64,000 nucleotides of DNA from Neocallimastix lanati (nom. inval.) (lineage: Eukaryota; Neocallimastigomycota; Neocallimastigomycetes; Neocallimastigales; Neocallimastigaceae): the NCBI GenBank assembly GCA_016946835.1, contig JACVTC010000013.1, positions 79,501 to 143,500 on the forward strand, written 5' to 3'. Made by a program: the position numbers and the translations under genes. The number at the start of each line of letters is the position of its first letter. Position 1 is the first letter of the stretch. Shown one piece after another: positions 39,062 through 50,900 of this stretch. Below the pieces are notes generated by a model. That model searched no databases, was not told the DNA's origin, and saw only the letters and a program-made list of their open reading frames with translations.

Positions 39062-39412
39062 GCATTTCGACATAATTTATGTATAATCATCATAAATTTT
39101 TGTACAATGTGTAAAATATATGTAATACGCCACTATTTTCAACGTATATTTTTATTTATTGTATTTTAGCATTAAAAAAATGAAATAAAAACAAAAAAGA
39201 ATAAATAAAAGAATAAATAAGTTTTCTGTTAAGAATTTTATTTTATTTTTATTTTTATTTTTTTTTAATTTTATTTTATTATGATATTTTATTATTAAAT
39301 ATTTTAATAAAACCTTTCCATTTTATTTTATTTAAATAAAATTATATATTTTATTATTAAATTAATTAAATAATAGAATAAATTTTATTATAATATTAAA
39401 TATTTATTATTT

Positions 39413-39500
39413 TTGATATTAATAAAATATTTTGATATTGATATTAATAAAATATTTTGATATTGATATTAATAAAATATATTGATATTGATATTAATAA
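39413..39500 (+). repeat. Tandem repeat, ~29-bp unit, three copies
   Basis: TTGATATTAATAAAATATTT followed by TGATATTGA is repeated three times with minor changes, just beyond the 3' end of the transposase fragment. Confidence 0.8.
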
Positions 39501-39696
39501 TTTAAACTATATATATTCTAGTTAATTATTATTTATAAATTTAGATTGTGTTTAATTCTATTAAACATTTATACCATAAATCAATGATATCATTTTTATC
39601 ACATTTTTTATCAATCAATTCGGATTTCTTTTTTTTTGTATTTTTTAATGAAATCATTGATTTCATCAGTTTTTGTTAATATTCTTTTTTTTTTTC

Positions 39697-40191
39697 CTAA
39701 ACTCCTTCAATTTTCCTTTTGTAATTATTGTAAGATAAAGATTCTTCTCTTTTTAAATTATAAATCAATTCATATAAAGAAGGTTTTTTTTTAAACAATT
39801 TTTTTAAGTAATTGTTAAAAGATTCTGAAGCATTATTTGTTATGTGGTTTATATCGTTATAATAATTCCAATATTGAATATCATATTTATATAAATAAGT
39901 CTTATTAAAATATTCCAAAAAATTTAAAAAATTGAAATAATTATATATTTGACATATAATTTTAATATGATTATAAATATCAAATATATATTCAGGATTT
40001 ATAAAAGGAAAATTTGTAATAGCTTTATATAACAAATAAATCTTATGATTATTTTCATCTTCATTATAACATAATTTATTTTTTTGAACTTCTAACGATC
40101 TTTTATAATGCCATACACAATATTTAATAGTAATATTATGAAATATTTTAATGGAAGCATTGGATATACTTTTTTCAAAATCACAATGCAA
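39697..40191 (-). pseudogene. Mutator-like transposase, C-terminal catalytic part
   Basis: The open frame runs on the minus strand and stays open upstream to about 40230, reading SKYNNIIVTPKILHCDFEKS into the conserved part. It shows the MULE transposase pattern: an Asp in CDFEKSISNA (second catalytic Asp region), C.WHYKRSL (the C..H helix), a long helical insert, WN.Y.....TNNASESFNNYL (catalytic Glu in ASE) and an SLYELIYNLKREE tail. Family transposases are usually 500 or more residues; here the first catalytic Asp and the zinc-binding N-terminus are missing, and there is no ATG at the left end (TTG at 40191). After the stop at 39697 about 45 further codons of Lys-rich sequence continue in shifted frames. 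I infer a dead transposase. It acts on its own ~50-bp termini in intact relatives. Confidence 0.8.
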
Positions 40192-40408
40192 AATTTTTGG
40201 TGTAACTATAATATTATTATATTTACTTTCATTCTTTTTTATTTTATACTTTATATTTTACTTTATTATTTATTTTTTTATATTTTTTAATTTACTTTAT
40301 TATTTTTTTTTTTATTTTTTATTTATTTTTTTTTATTTTTTATTTTATTACTTTATTATTTATTTATTTTTATTTATTTTTTATTTATTTTTTTTTTATT
40401 TTATTACT

Positions 40409-40440
<32 letters not shown>

Positions 40441-41310
40441 TACTGTAAATGTTATTAAAATTAAATTAAAATATAAAAATAAAAATAAAAATAAAAACAA
40501 AAATAAATTTAACCCTTTTCCTATTCATTTATTTTTACAAGCCACATTGTAATACATAAATAAATGATCAAACATAAATTATGTCGAAATGCAATATACT
40601 CCTATTTTATACATTAAATAATGTAATCATATGATTAATTTTATTAAATTAATTTCATACATTAATTTATGAACAAACCTTTGAAGTTCAATTATATTAT
40701 TTAATTTAGTTAATTATCCTATAAAGTAAAATTTATATTAACTAATATAATAATATTAACCTTTTTATTTTATATTAAATATTTTATATCTTTCATCATA
40801 AAAATTTATATTATCAATATCAAATTTTTATTAATATTTTATATATATTATATATATTAATAAAAATTATAGTAATTACTTGCATTAAAATATTTATATT
40901 ATTAATAATAATAAAAAAAAAGAAAATTTAAATATTTAATAATAAACTGTAAATTTTAATAATAATTTTTATTATAAATTGGAACTATATAAACATAACT
41001 ATTTTTACATATTCTTTCCCTACAAATGAAGGATATTTATATTTTATTGGAACTGTTATTAAAGGTTTATTTATAAATTATAATGGATAATACTATTGTT
41101 ACTAATAATATCAATAAAATAGTATTAATAATATATAATAGAAAGTTTTATTAAAAGTTATTTCATAACTCAAAATATTATTTTAAATAATAAAATTTTT
41201 TTTTTTCGTTTTAAAGAAGGTTTTAATTTTAATTGCTATAATTGGAAGTTTAGTTATTCATAAATACTCTAATAATTATTATCAGAAAATATTATTTAAT
41301 AATAGAAATA

Positions 41311-42023
41311 ATAATAACAATAACAATAATAATAATAATAATAATAATAAAAATACTATTTAATATAACAATTTATATAATAATTAATTGATAAATATAA
41401 TAATAATATTATTAAATATAATAATAATCATATTGCAATAAAAAAAAAAGAAATGTATGTAATAAAACTTAAAATGACTATTTTAATGTAATTTTTAAAC
41501 ATCATATTTATTTATTTTTCATAATAATAATAATAATATTAATTTTTAATTATAAATTTAAATCATATATAGATATATTAATATTTTAATATTATATAAT
41601 AAAAATAAAATTAAAAGCATTGTATGTATTTTATATTTTATATTCAGTTATAAAATAGTAAAGTATAATAATTTATTGTCCATTATTCATATATATATTA
41701 TAAATATTATAAATATAATTATAAATATAATTATTATGAAATTTGTTATAATTATTATTATATATTTATTATTTAACTATTTGTATATTTAAATATTTCA
41801 TATTTATTTTTTTAGCAATAAAAAGAGGTTTTTACTTATTTAAAATTGACTTTTTTCTATTAGTTTTTCTTTCCATTCAATTTTATTTTATTAATAGTTT
41901 GTTTCATACTTAAAAAAAGTTTTAATTTTATTTAAATATGAATATTATAATATTCATATTTATTATTTCTTTATCTATTTTATCTTATAATTTAATATAT
42001 GGATATAATAATTAATATATATA
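41311..42023 (+). repeat. Long-arm family, partial arm upstream of the RCC1 gene
   Basis: Carries the family landmarks (TTGTCCATTATTC, AATAAAAAGAGG, TTTTTCTATTAGTTTTTC) and stops near 41985 without the terminal GAGAG block. The same arm stands upstream of the rearranged gene copies (56780-57440), so it was duplicated together with the gene. Confidence 0.65.
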
Positions 42024-42095
42024 ATATATCAACCTTACTGAGTTCTGTATTTAAATATATATATTTAAATACAGAACTCAGTAAGGTTGATATAT
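42024..42095. repeat. Perfect 72-bp palindrome
   Basis: Every base from 42024 to 42059 pairs with 42060-42095. The arms include TATCAACCTTACTGAGTTCTGT, so this is not simple AT sequence. It lies within a stretch of about 265 bp (about 41990-42255) that is absent from the otherwise matching flank at 57435-57450. It lies 590 bp upstream of the RCC1 start codon. Confidence 0.95.
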
Positions 42096-42255
42096 AAAGT
42101 TTTATTGAGAATAATAATATATAAAAAATGAGATGGTAATAATAACAGAATTTATTAAAGGTTTATTTTTACCTTTTTTAATTTAATTTATAAATTTAAT
42201 TAATAATTAAATTATTAATATTTCAAAATTTGTATAGAGTAATTTTATAAAATTA

Positions 42256-42684
42256 TTTCTATTGTTTTATATTCAAATATTACAATATAAACGTTCCATT
42301 ATTATTATTAATTATAGGAAAAATGAATTCAATATGTGTCAAAATTAATTTTCTATTCATTTAATATCTTTCAAAAATAGGAACAACAATTTCTTTCGTA
42401 TATTCCAAAAAAAAAAAAAAAAAAAAGAATATATCTTTTTATATAATTTAAAAAATAAATAAATAAAAAAAGAAAAATTATTTATTTATTAATTTATTTA
42501 TTTATTTGTTTATTTTTGTGGCAACATGAATAAATTTATGTAATTAAAATATATAAAACTATAAAAGGAATAAATAAATTTATTTAATTATTTTTTTCAT
42601 TTTATTATTAAAATAAATTTTAAATTATCATATAAAAAATTTTTTTCTTCTTTTTTTTTTTTTTATTAATAGACAATTTTAAAA
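42256..42684 (+). promoter_or_regulatory. 5' flank of the RCC1-repeat gene
   Basis: Shared with 57450-57735 (ATAAACGTTCCATT, TTTGTGGCAACATGAATAAA). It contains A and T runs and ends with TTAATAG just before the start codon. Probably promoter plus leader. No specific motif can be proven. Confidence 0.45.
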
Positions 42685-45600
42685 ATGAATTCTAATATTA
42701 TTAAAAAAAATAAAACAATGAATATTTTTGATGACGAATGTCATCAAAAAAAACACCACAATTTAATATTTAAAAAAAATCAAAATCAAGGCGTGTTTGA
42801 TAACAAAAAACACGTCTATAAAATTATTCAAAATAAAAAAATTAAACATAATTTACACATAAAAAATAAAATATTTTTAAATAAAATAAACAATTGTATC
42901 AATCAAATAATTGAAGAAAATAAAAACAAAACAAATTTTGAATTAGAAAAAAATGAAATTAATAAATTTAATCAAGAAAATTATAAAAGTTTTCAACAAA
43001 ACTTTCAACAAAATCTTCAACAAGAAATTCGACAAGAAATTCAAAAGCAAATTCAAAAAGAAGTAAAACAACAAGTTCAAAAACAAGTAAATCAAGAAAT
43101 ACAACAACAACTTCACAAATTTCAACAACAACTTCACCAACTTTATCAGCAAGTTGATCATATTCAACAATATTTTCAACAACAAATTCAACAACTTCAA
43201 GATCAACTTGAACAATTTAATAAATATTTTCAAATTAAGCCAGAATATAAAGGAAATTTTGAACAATCTGAACAATGCATTATAGAAAAAAAAGAAAAAC
43301 TAATGGAAGAACAAATTGAAGAACCAGTGGAAAAACCAATAGAAGAACTAATGAAAGAATCAGTGGAAGAACCAATGGAAGAACCAGTGGAAAAACTAAT
43401 GGAAGAACAAATTGAAGAACCAATGGAAGAACTAATGAAAAAACCAGTGGAAAAATTAATGGAAGAATCAGTGGAAAAACCAGTGGAAGAACTAATGGAA
43501 GAACCAATGGAAAAACTAATGGAAGAACCAATGGAAAAACTAATGAAAGAACCAGTGGAAAAACTAATGGAAGAACAAATTGAAGAACCAGTGGAAGAAC
43601 TAATGGAAGAACCAATGGAAGAACCAATGGAAGAACCAATGGAAAAACTAATGGAAGAACTAAGTGAAGATTTATATGAAGAAACAAGTAAAAAACCAGT
43701 TGAAAAAAAAGTTAAAAAACAAGTTGAAGAAACAATAAGACAGCCGGTTGAAGAACAAGTAAAAGAAACAATCGAGGTATTAAATAAAATAAATATTAAA
43801 AAAAAAATTTAATTTTAAATTTTATTTCAATTAATTTTAGTTAGCATAATTGATTTTGTTTTTATTTAATAATAATAAATATCAATTTTATTATTAATTT
43901 TTTTCTGCTATATTTAATTTGTATATTATATATTATAATTTTTATTTTTATTATTAATACTTGAAAATATTATATATATTATTTTTATTTTTTTTATCTA
44001 ATATTTTATAGATAAAAGAAAACAAAAATGAGCAACAAACAGGTTTATTCACTACTACTAATTTTAATAAAACTATTACTTTTAAAGAAATATTTTTTAA
44101 ATCATTTGAAAAAGGCTTTGGAACAAAGGGCTTTTTTAATGATGAAAAAAGTAGTAGTACTGAGAAAAATACTACTTCATATTCTAATATATTTTTAGAA
44201 TATAAAAAATTAAAAAATAATAACAATAATATTGTAAGTGATAAATATCATTTTTATTTTTAAATATTAATTTTTTTCAATAATATTTAATTTATATTTA
44301 TTTTTATTATATTAATAATTTTAGAAAGAAGAAAACAAAAGTAAAGGAAATAAAGAAATTAAAGAAAATAAAGAAAATAAGAAAGATAATGAATATATAT
44401 TAAGTGAAAAAGAAGAAGATATGTTTATTATGGTTTGTATTTAATATATATTAAGTATTTTTTATATTAAATTCTAATGATTTATATTTTCAAAATTACT
44501 TTTTATTTACAGGATAGAAATGACAATTTTGATATAAATTCAAAATTATTTATTCAAAAATTAAATAGTTTTAACTTAAAATTAACAAAAAATGAAAAAA
44601 TATTTTTAGGAGAAAATTATTTCATTATTATAAAAAATTATTACAATAATAATGAAAATAATGAAGTAATAAGTTTTGGAAGTTGTTTTTCATCACTAGA
44701 TGAAAAGTTACAACCAAAACAAATTGATTTTTTTAATAATATAAAAATTAAAAAAGTCATATGTGGAAAAGATATAACTCTTTTCCTTACGAACGATGGA
44801 AATATATATTATATTGGAACTCTTACGGTATACTTATTTATAAATAATAATAATAATAATAATTATAATAATAAATAAAAATTTTTTTCTTGTTTTTAAA
44901 CTAACTTTTTTTGTTTTTTTTTTTCGTTGTTATTATATTTTTTAGAATAAACAAAAAAAGATAATTACGAAAGAAGAACCAACAAAACTTAAGTATTTTA
45001 GAAAAAAATTAATTGATATAGCACTTACAAATGGTTACATATATGGAATTTCTTATGATAAAAAATTATATATCTGGTAGGATTAATATAAAATATTTAA
45101 TTTATTTAAATACAATAACATCATTTAAACTAAAAATTTATAAAAATTTTTTTTAATTTAGGAATTATAATGTAAATAAAAAGTGTGAATTATTATTTAA
45201 TGTAAAATTAAATAATAATAATATTGCTACCGAATTTAAATTTAATAAAAAATTTCAAAAAATATATACAAATAATAAATATCATGGATTTTTAATAGAT
45301 ACGGATAACAAGCTATATGGGGTAAATAGATTTTATTTTTGTATTTTTTACTTTTTAAAAAACAACGGTCATAAAAAAGAAAATAATTATATAATTAAAA
45401 TTTTAATTTTAATATTAATATTATTTTATTTATCAATTCAAATATTTATTATAAAAATTAGTTTGGAGCTAATCAATGGGTAAGTATATAAAAAAAAAAA
45501 AAAAAGATAAAAATATTTATTATTAATAAATTGATTATTTCTTATTAAACATTTTATTAATTTTTTATTTTTTTTTATAATTATTAATATTTAATATTAG

Positions 45601-45834
45601 GGTCAACTTGGCCTTGGACACGATGAGGAAGTTGAAGAAATAAAAGAAATTGATAATTTTAAAAATTTATCAATTAAACACATAATATGTAAAAATTTTA
45701 ATTCTTATATATTAACTAAAGAAAATATAGTATTTTCTTGTGGTAAAAATATATCATCCAAAAAAAGGATGAATACGACATTTAAACCTACAAGAAAAAG
45801 AAATTTATTCTATAATAACAAATTAATTATTTAA
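42685..45834 (+). CDS. RCC1-repeat (RCC1/BLIP-II type) protein with Gln-rich coiled coil and MEEP repeats, 8 exons
   Basis: Exons: 42685-43776, 44012-44233, 44325-44432, 44513-44827, 44946-45076, 45162-45321, 45462-45479 (18-nt micro-exon) and 45601-45834. All joins keep one frame, giving 759 residues ending in TAA. Residues 1-100 are Lys/Asn-rich. About 100-185 is a Gln-rich coiled coil (FQQNLQQEIRQEIQKQIQKE). About 207-335 is a tetrapeptide tract of M/V-E-E/K-P/L. About 474-759 holds degenerate RCC1 repeats: EVISFGSCFSS, KKVICGKDITLFLTNDGNIY, KLYIWN, and GFGANQWGQLGLGHDEE, the last diagnostic and made by joining exons 6, 7 and 8. RCC1 blades usually form a seven-blade propeller for protein binding; only about four or five are recognisable, so function is open. 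Donors are varied (GTATTA, GTAAGT, GTTTGT, GTATAC, GTAGGA, GTAAAT). Partial broken copies lie at 57.7-63.5 kb. Confidence 0.85.
43291..43680 (+). repeat. 12-bp coding minisatellite (MEEP/MEKL tetrapeptides)
   Basis: Units such as ATGGAAGAACCA and ATGGAAAAACTA repeat about 30 times inside exon 1. The tract is much shorter in the broken copy at 59075-59410, so it expands and contracts. The antisense open frame (Leu/Val/Pro) is a shadow. Confidence 0.9.
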
Positions 45835-46604
45835 ACACTGTAATATTTTTTTATTATATATATAAAATTACGAAAATAGTTTATTTTATTTTATTTTATT
45901 TTTTTTATTTTATACAACTATTATTAAATAATTATTATTATTTTTATTATTGAAAAAGTTTTTTTTTTATTGTTATGATTACTAATTTTAATTATTTTAA
46001 TTATTATTATTTCAATTATTATTATTACTATTATTATTTATATAATTATTATTAAATAACAAATATTATTATTATTATTAATGATATTATTATTATTATT
46101 GAAAAAATTTTTTTTTTTTTGTAATTATTTATAAAATTATTTTCACAATATAAAATTATTATCATCAATTATAATTAATTATTTTTTTTCTAAGTATTAT
46201 ATGCATTATATAAAATAATAAAATTAAATAAAAAATTTAGTATTAAATAAAAAAAAACGTCTATTTTACATTAATTTTTGTGTTGCTTCTATTATAAAAA
46301 AAAAGAAAAATACATTATTTTAATATTATGAATGATCGTTTTTAACTTTTTTCTTGTCCATAGGTTGTTGCTTTTCATTCAAAAAAATTTATCTATTGAA
46401 TTATTCATATTTTTCTAATATTAATATTTAATATTTATTCATAATACTAGTAAAAAAATAAACACTATTGTAATAAAATATTAATAATAATACTGATAAT
46501 TTTCTACTTTATTATTAATTATAATCTATAAATTATAATTAATATTATAATTTATAAATTATAATTAATATTTTTAAGTTGTAATTAATATATTTATTAT
46601 AATA
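45835..46604. other. 3' flank of the RCC1 gene, AT-rich
   Basis: Duplicated at 61212-61830 and partly inverted at 61865-62080. Contains GTGTTGCTTCTATTATAA and CATAGGTTGTTG words. No gene. Confidence 0.6.
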
Positions 46605-47100
46605 GATATTAAATAATAAATAATAAATATCTATAAAAGTTTTGATTAATAAAAATAATAGAATAATAAACCATAGTTATTTAAATGTTATATATTTTAT
46701 AATTATTAAATTAATTATAAAAAGTATATTATAAATAAATAAATAAATAATGAATAACAAATAATAACGTATTATTAATAATACTTACAAAAATTGTATA
46801 TATAACAAATAAACATATTAGTTTTTAATAAAAGTTGGAACTATTATTAATTAATAAATATCTATAAAAGTTTTGATTAATAAAAATAATAGAATAATAA
46901 ACAATAGTTATTTAACTATTATATATTTAATAATTATTAAATTTTAAATAATAAAAAGTATATTTTAAATAAATAAATAAATAATATATAATAAATAATA
47001 ACGTATTATTAATAATACTTTCAAAAATTGTTTATATAACATATAAACATGTTAGTTTTTAATAAAAATTGGAACTATTATTAATTATTAATATTTTTAT
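46605..47100 (+). repeat. Tandem duplication of a ~240-bp unit
   Basis: AATAAATATCTATAAAAG ... TTGGAACTATTATTAATT appears at about 46617-46855 and again at 46853-47090. A further copy starts near 63740 at the window end. Confidence 0.8.
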
Positions 47101-47234
47101 TATTATTTTTATTACTTTAAATATATGTAATGTATTGAATTACATTAATTATTTTTAAATATTACAATAAAATGTATTTATTAAAAAAAATATAAAAAAA
47201 TAAAAAAAAAAATAAAAATAATAAAAAAAAAAAA

Positions 47235-50200
47235 AGAGAGGAAATTTGCTCTCTTTAGTAAAATTTCATAAAATTTAAAATATAAAAAAAATTTTTTTTA
47301 ATGTCTCACTTTGATAAAAAAATTTCAAAATTATTTAAATTATGGCGTAATTAATTTTATAAATTTTTAAAATTTGAAATAAAAAAAAAATTTAATATAA
47401 TTATGATGTTACACAAAAAATTAAATGAAATCATAAAATTAAAGTTATTAAAGATTTAATATTTTTTTTTTGGTAATTAATTTGCCTAATTTAACATGAA
47501 AAAAGTTAAAATTTAATCTATCTATAAAAGTTAACTTTATTTTTTTTTTTTTAATTTTTTTTTTTACTTTAATTAAATTTGTTTATTTTTTTAATTATTT
47601 TATTCATTTAAATTATAATATATAATAATATATGCTATATTTTATCTTTTATTTAATTTTTATAATTAAAATTAATATTTATTATATTCATTAATAATAT
47701 TTAAAAAAATTTTTAATGCCTTATTTAAAGTATAAAAACAGTTTTTTTTTTTTAAATAAAATCATTTTTATTATTTTAATTATTAAAGTATAAATAATAT
47801 ATTATGATTAAATATAAATATAAAAATATATATATTTTATATATAAAATACTTATAATATTATGTATAATAAATATTAAATAGATAAAGTGGAGATAAAA
47901 ACTTTATATATAATATTACTATAAGTAATAATTATTATATTGATATATGAAAATAAACATAAAATATAAAATAGATAATGATAACCATAAATTTATATTT
48001 AAATAAAATTAAAACTTTATAAGTTCGAAACAAACTATTAATAAAATAATATTAAATAGAAAGAAAAACGAATAGAAAAAAGTCAATTTTAAAAAAGTCA
48101 AATATTCTTTTTACAGTTAAAAAAAATAAGTCTTCATTATTTAAATATATAAATATTTAAACAATAAATATATGATAATAATTATAACAAACTATCTAAT
48201 ATTTAACATAATAATTATATTTATAATTCTTTTATAATAATGAATAATGGACAATAAAATATTATACTTTTTTTTAATATTCAATAATTAAATATTAAAT
48301 GTATAATACATACATTACTTTAAATCTTATTTTTACTATATATAATATTAATATATCTATATATGAATTATATTTATAATTAAAAATTAATATTATTATT
48401 TTTATGAAAAATAAATAAATATGATGCTTAGAATTTATATTAAAATAGTCATTTTAAGTTTTATTACATACAATTTTTTTTATTGCATTATGATTATTAT
48501 TATATTTAATAATATTATTATTATATTTATTAATTAATATTATATGCATTATTATATTAAATAGTATTTTTATTATTATTAATTTTATTGATATTATTAT
48601 TTCTATTAGTAAATAAAATTTTCTGATAATAATTATTAAAGTATTTATGAATGACTAAACTTCCAATTATAGCAATTAAAATTAAAACCCACTTTAAAAC
48701 AAAAATTTTATTAATTAAGTTGTGGTTTGAGTTATGACATCCCTTTTAATAAAACTTTCTATTACATATTATTAATTATAAACGATAGTACTATTATTGT
48801 TATTATTATTTATTTTTATTTTTATTATTATAAAATAAAATTTATTTTAATCATTAATATTACAAAAATAGAATGAAAGACTTTCCAAAAAAAGTATTTT
48901 AAATATTGAACAAAATAGAAATTTATTAGTATTATCAGTTCTTTATATCAATAAAAAGAATAATAATTATATATTATTAATTATATAAAATTATTATATA
49001 ATAGTTTATTATATAATTAATAATATAATTAATTATATATAATAATAGTAATAGTATATTTTTTAATTAAATAAAGTTTAATATTCCATTCTTCTATTTT
49101 ATTATTACAAAGGAGTGCATTTTAATTAATTAAATAAAAAAAATTTTTTTTATATTTAATTTCTATTTTGTTCAATATTTAAAATACTTTTTATGGAAAG
49201 TCTTTCATTCTATTTATACAATAATAATGCATAGAATAAATCTTATTTTATAATAAGTTATAATAATAGATTATAATAATATAATTATATTATTATTTAT
49301 AGTATTAATAATATATAAAAGAAAGTTTTATTATGAGTGATGTCATAACTCAAACCACAACTTAAATTAAATAATAAATTATTTTTTTCGTTTTAAAAAA
49401 GGTTTTAATTTTAATTGCTATTATTGGAAGTTTGATTATTCATAAATATTATAATAATTATTATCAGAAAATTTTATTTACTAATAGAAATAATAATAAA
49501 AATAATAATAATAATACTATTTAAAATAATAATGAATATAATATTAATTAATAAATATAATAATAATATTATTAAATATAATAATAATCATAATGCAATA
49601 AAAAAAATTGTATGTAATAAAACTTAAAATGACTATTTTAATATAAATTCTAAGCATCATATTTATTTATTTTTCATAAAAATAATAATATTAATTTTTA
49701 ATTATAAATATAATTCATATATAGATATATTAATATTATATATAGTAAAAATAAGATTTAAAGTAATGTATGTATTATACATTTAATATTTAATTATTGA
49801 ATATTAAAAAAAAGTATAATATTTTATTGTCCATTATTCATTATTATAAAAGAATTATAAATATAATTATTATGTTAAATATTAGATAGTTTGTTATAAT
49901 TATTATCATATATTTATTGTTTAACTATTTATATATTTAAATAATGAAGACTTATTTTTTTTAACTGTAAAAAGAATATTTGACTTTTTTAAAATTGACT
50001 TTTTTCTATTCGTTTTTCTTTCTATTTAATATTATTTTATTAATAGTTTGTTTCGAACTTATAAAGTTTTAATTTTATTTAAATAAATTTATGGTTATCA
50101 TAACTTTATCTATTTAAATTTTATGTTTATTTTCATGTATTAATATAATAATTATTTATAGTAATTATATATATTTATTTTATCTCCGCTTTATCTATTT

Positions 50201-50539
50201 AATATTTAATATATATAATATAATAAGTATTTTATATATATATATATAATATTTATATATATATTTAATAATAATATTTAATTTATACTTTAATAATTAA
50301 AATAATAAAAATGATTTAAAAAAAAAATAAAAAAAAAAGATAAATTTTTATGAATTTAAATTTTATGATTCCATTTAATTTTTTATGTTAATATCTAATA
50401 ATAAAAATTAAATTTTTTTTTTTAATTACGTAATAAATTTAAAAAATTTTGAAATTTTTTTTTATAGAGACATTAAAAAAAATTTTTTTAATATTTTAAA
50501 TTTTATGAAATTTACTAAAGAGAGCAAATTTCCTCTCTT
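47235..50539. mobile_element. Complete foldback element, ~3.3 kb, with ~1.6-kb inverted arms
   Basis: Mirror arrangement as at 19938-23026: terminal blocks at 47235-47353 (minus) and 50423-50539 (plus) face outward, and the arms meet near 48980-49050. No transposase inside. The left arm has the extra ~250-bp block (about 47460-47760) and the right arm lacks it, so the arms are of unequal age or were formed by gene conversion. Confidence 0.65.
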
Positions 50540-50544
50540 TTTTA

Positions 50545-50900
50545 TTTTTTTTTTATTTTTTTTTTATATTTTTTTTAATAAATATATTTTATTATGATAT
50601 TTAAAATAATTAATTTACATTACATATATTTAACGTAATAAAAATAATAAAAATAAAAAAGAAAGTATTAATAATTAATAATATTTGGAACTTTAATTAA
50701 AAACTAATTTGCGTATATATGGTTTATGTAAATTTTATTAATATATACTTTTATCGATATTTTATTATTAATTTTTTTTTATTATTTTTTTTTATTTACG
50801 ATTTTTTTTATTATTTATTATTTAATAATTGTAAAATATATGTGATATTTAATAATTAATATTTAATATCTATGATATTATTTATATTTTATTATTATTA
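50545..50900. other. AT-rich repeat flank
   Basis: Copy of 23040-23390, sharing TTTGCGTATATATGGTTTATG. No gene. Confidence 0.6.

Larger units (their letters stand above)
39062..40592 (-). mobile_element. Mutator-like element (MULE) with ~50-bp terminal inverted repeats
   Basis: Left terminus 39062-39111 and right terminus 40541-40592 are inverted copies sharing GCATTTCGACATAATTTATG, ATCAT and ACAATGTG, with a few mismatches between. They flank a minus-strand transposase fragment. No target-site duplication is evident; the left side abuts another insertion. The transposase N-terminal half is replaced by T-rich simple sequence (about 40230-40440), so the element is defective. Confidence 0.7.
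37490..41310. mobile_element. Long-inverted-repeat element enclosing a Mutator-like transposon
   Basis: 37490-38165 and about 40592-41310 are inverted copies of each other. Shared words include GGAACTGTTATTAAAGG / its complement, CATTCTTTCCCTACAAATGA and TAATGTAATCATATGAT. The right arm runs on as a member of the long-arm family to about 41985. Between the arms are a nested AT-rich element (38180-39061) and a Mutator-like unit (39062-40592). It may be an autonomous ancestor of the foldback elements, or a foldback element into which others inserted. It is non-functional as it stands. Confidence 0.6.

Noticed and set aside
40108-40552. Plus-strand Phe/Tyr-rich open frames
   Set aside because: Low-complexity T-rich sequence replacing the transposase N-terminus, plus a shadow of the transposase fragment.
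42943-43687. Minus-strand open frames rich in Leu/Val/Pro and Leu/Lys
   Set aside because: They are antisense shadows of the Gln-rich and MEEP-repeat parts of RCC1 exon 1.
44477-44878. Separate 133-residue gene
   Set aside because: It is exon 4 of the RCC1-repeat gene read into the introns on both sides.
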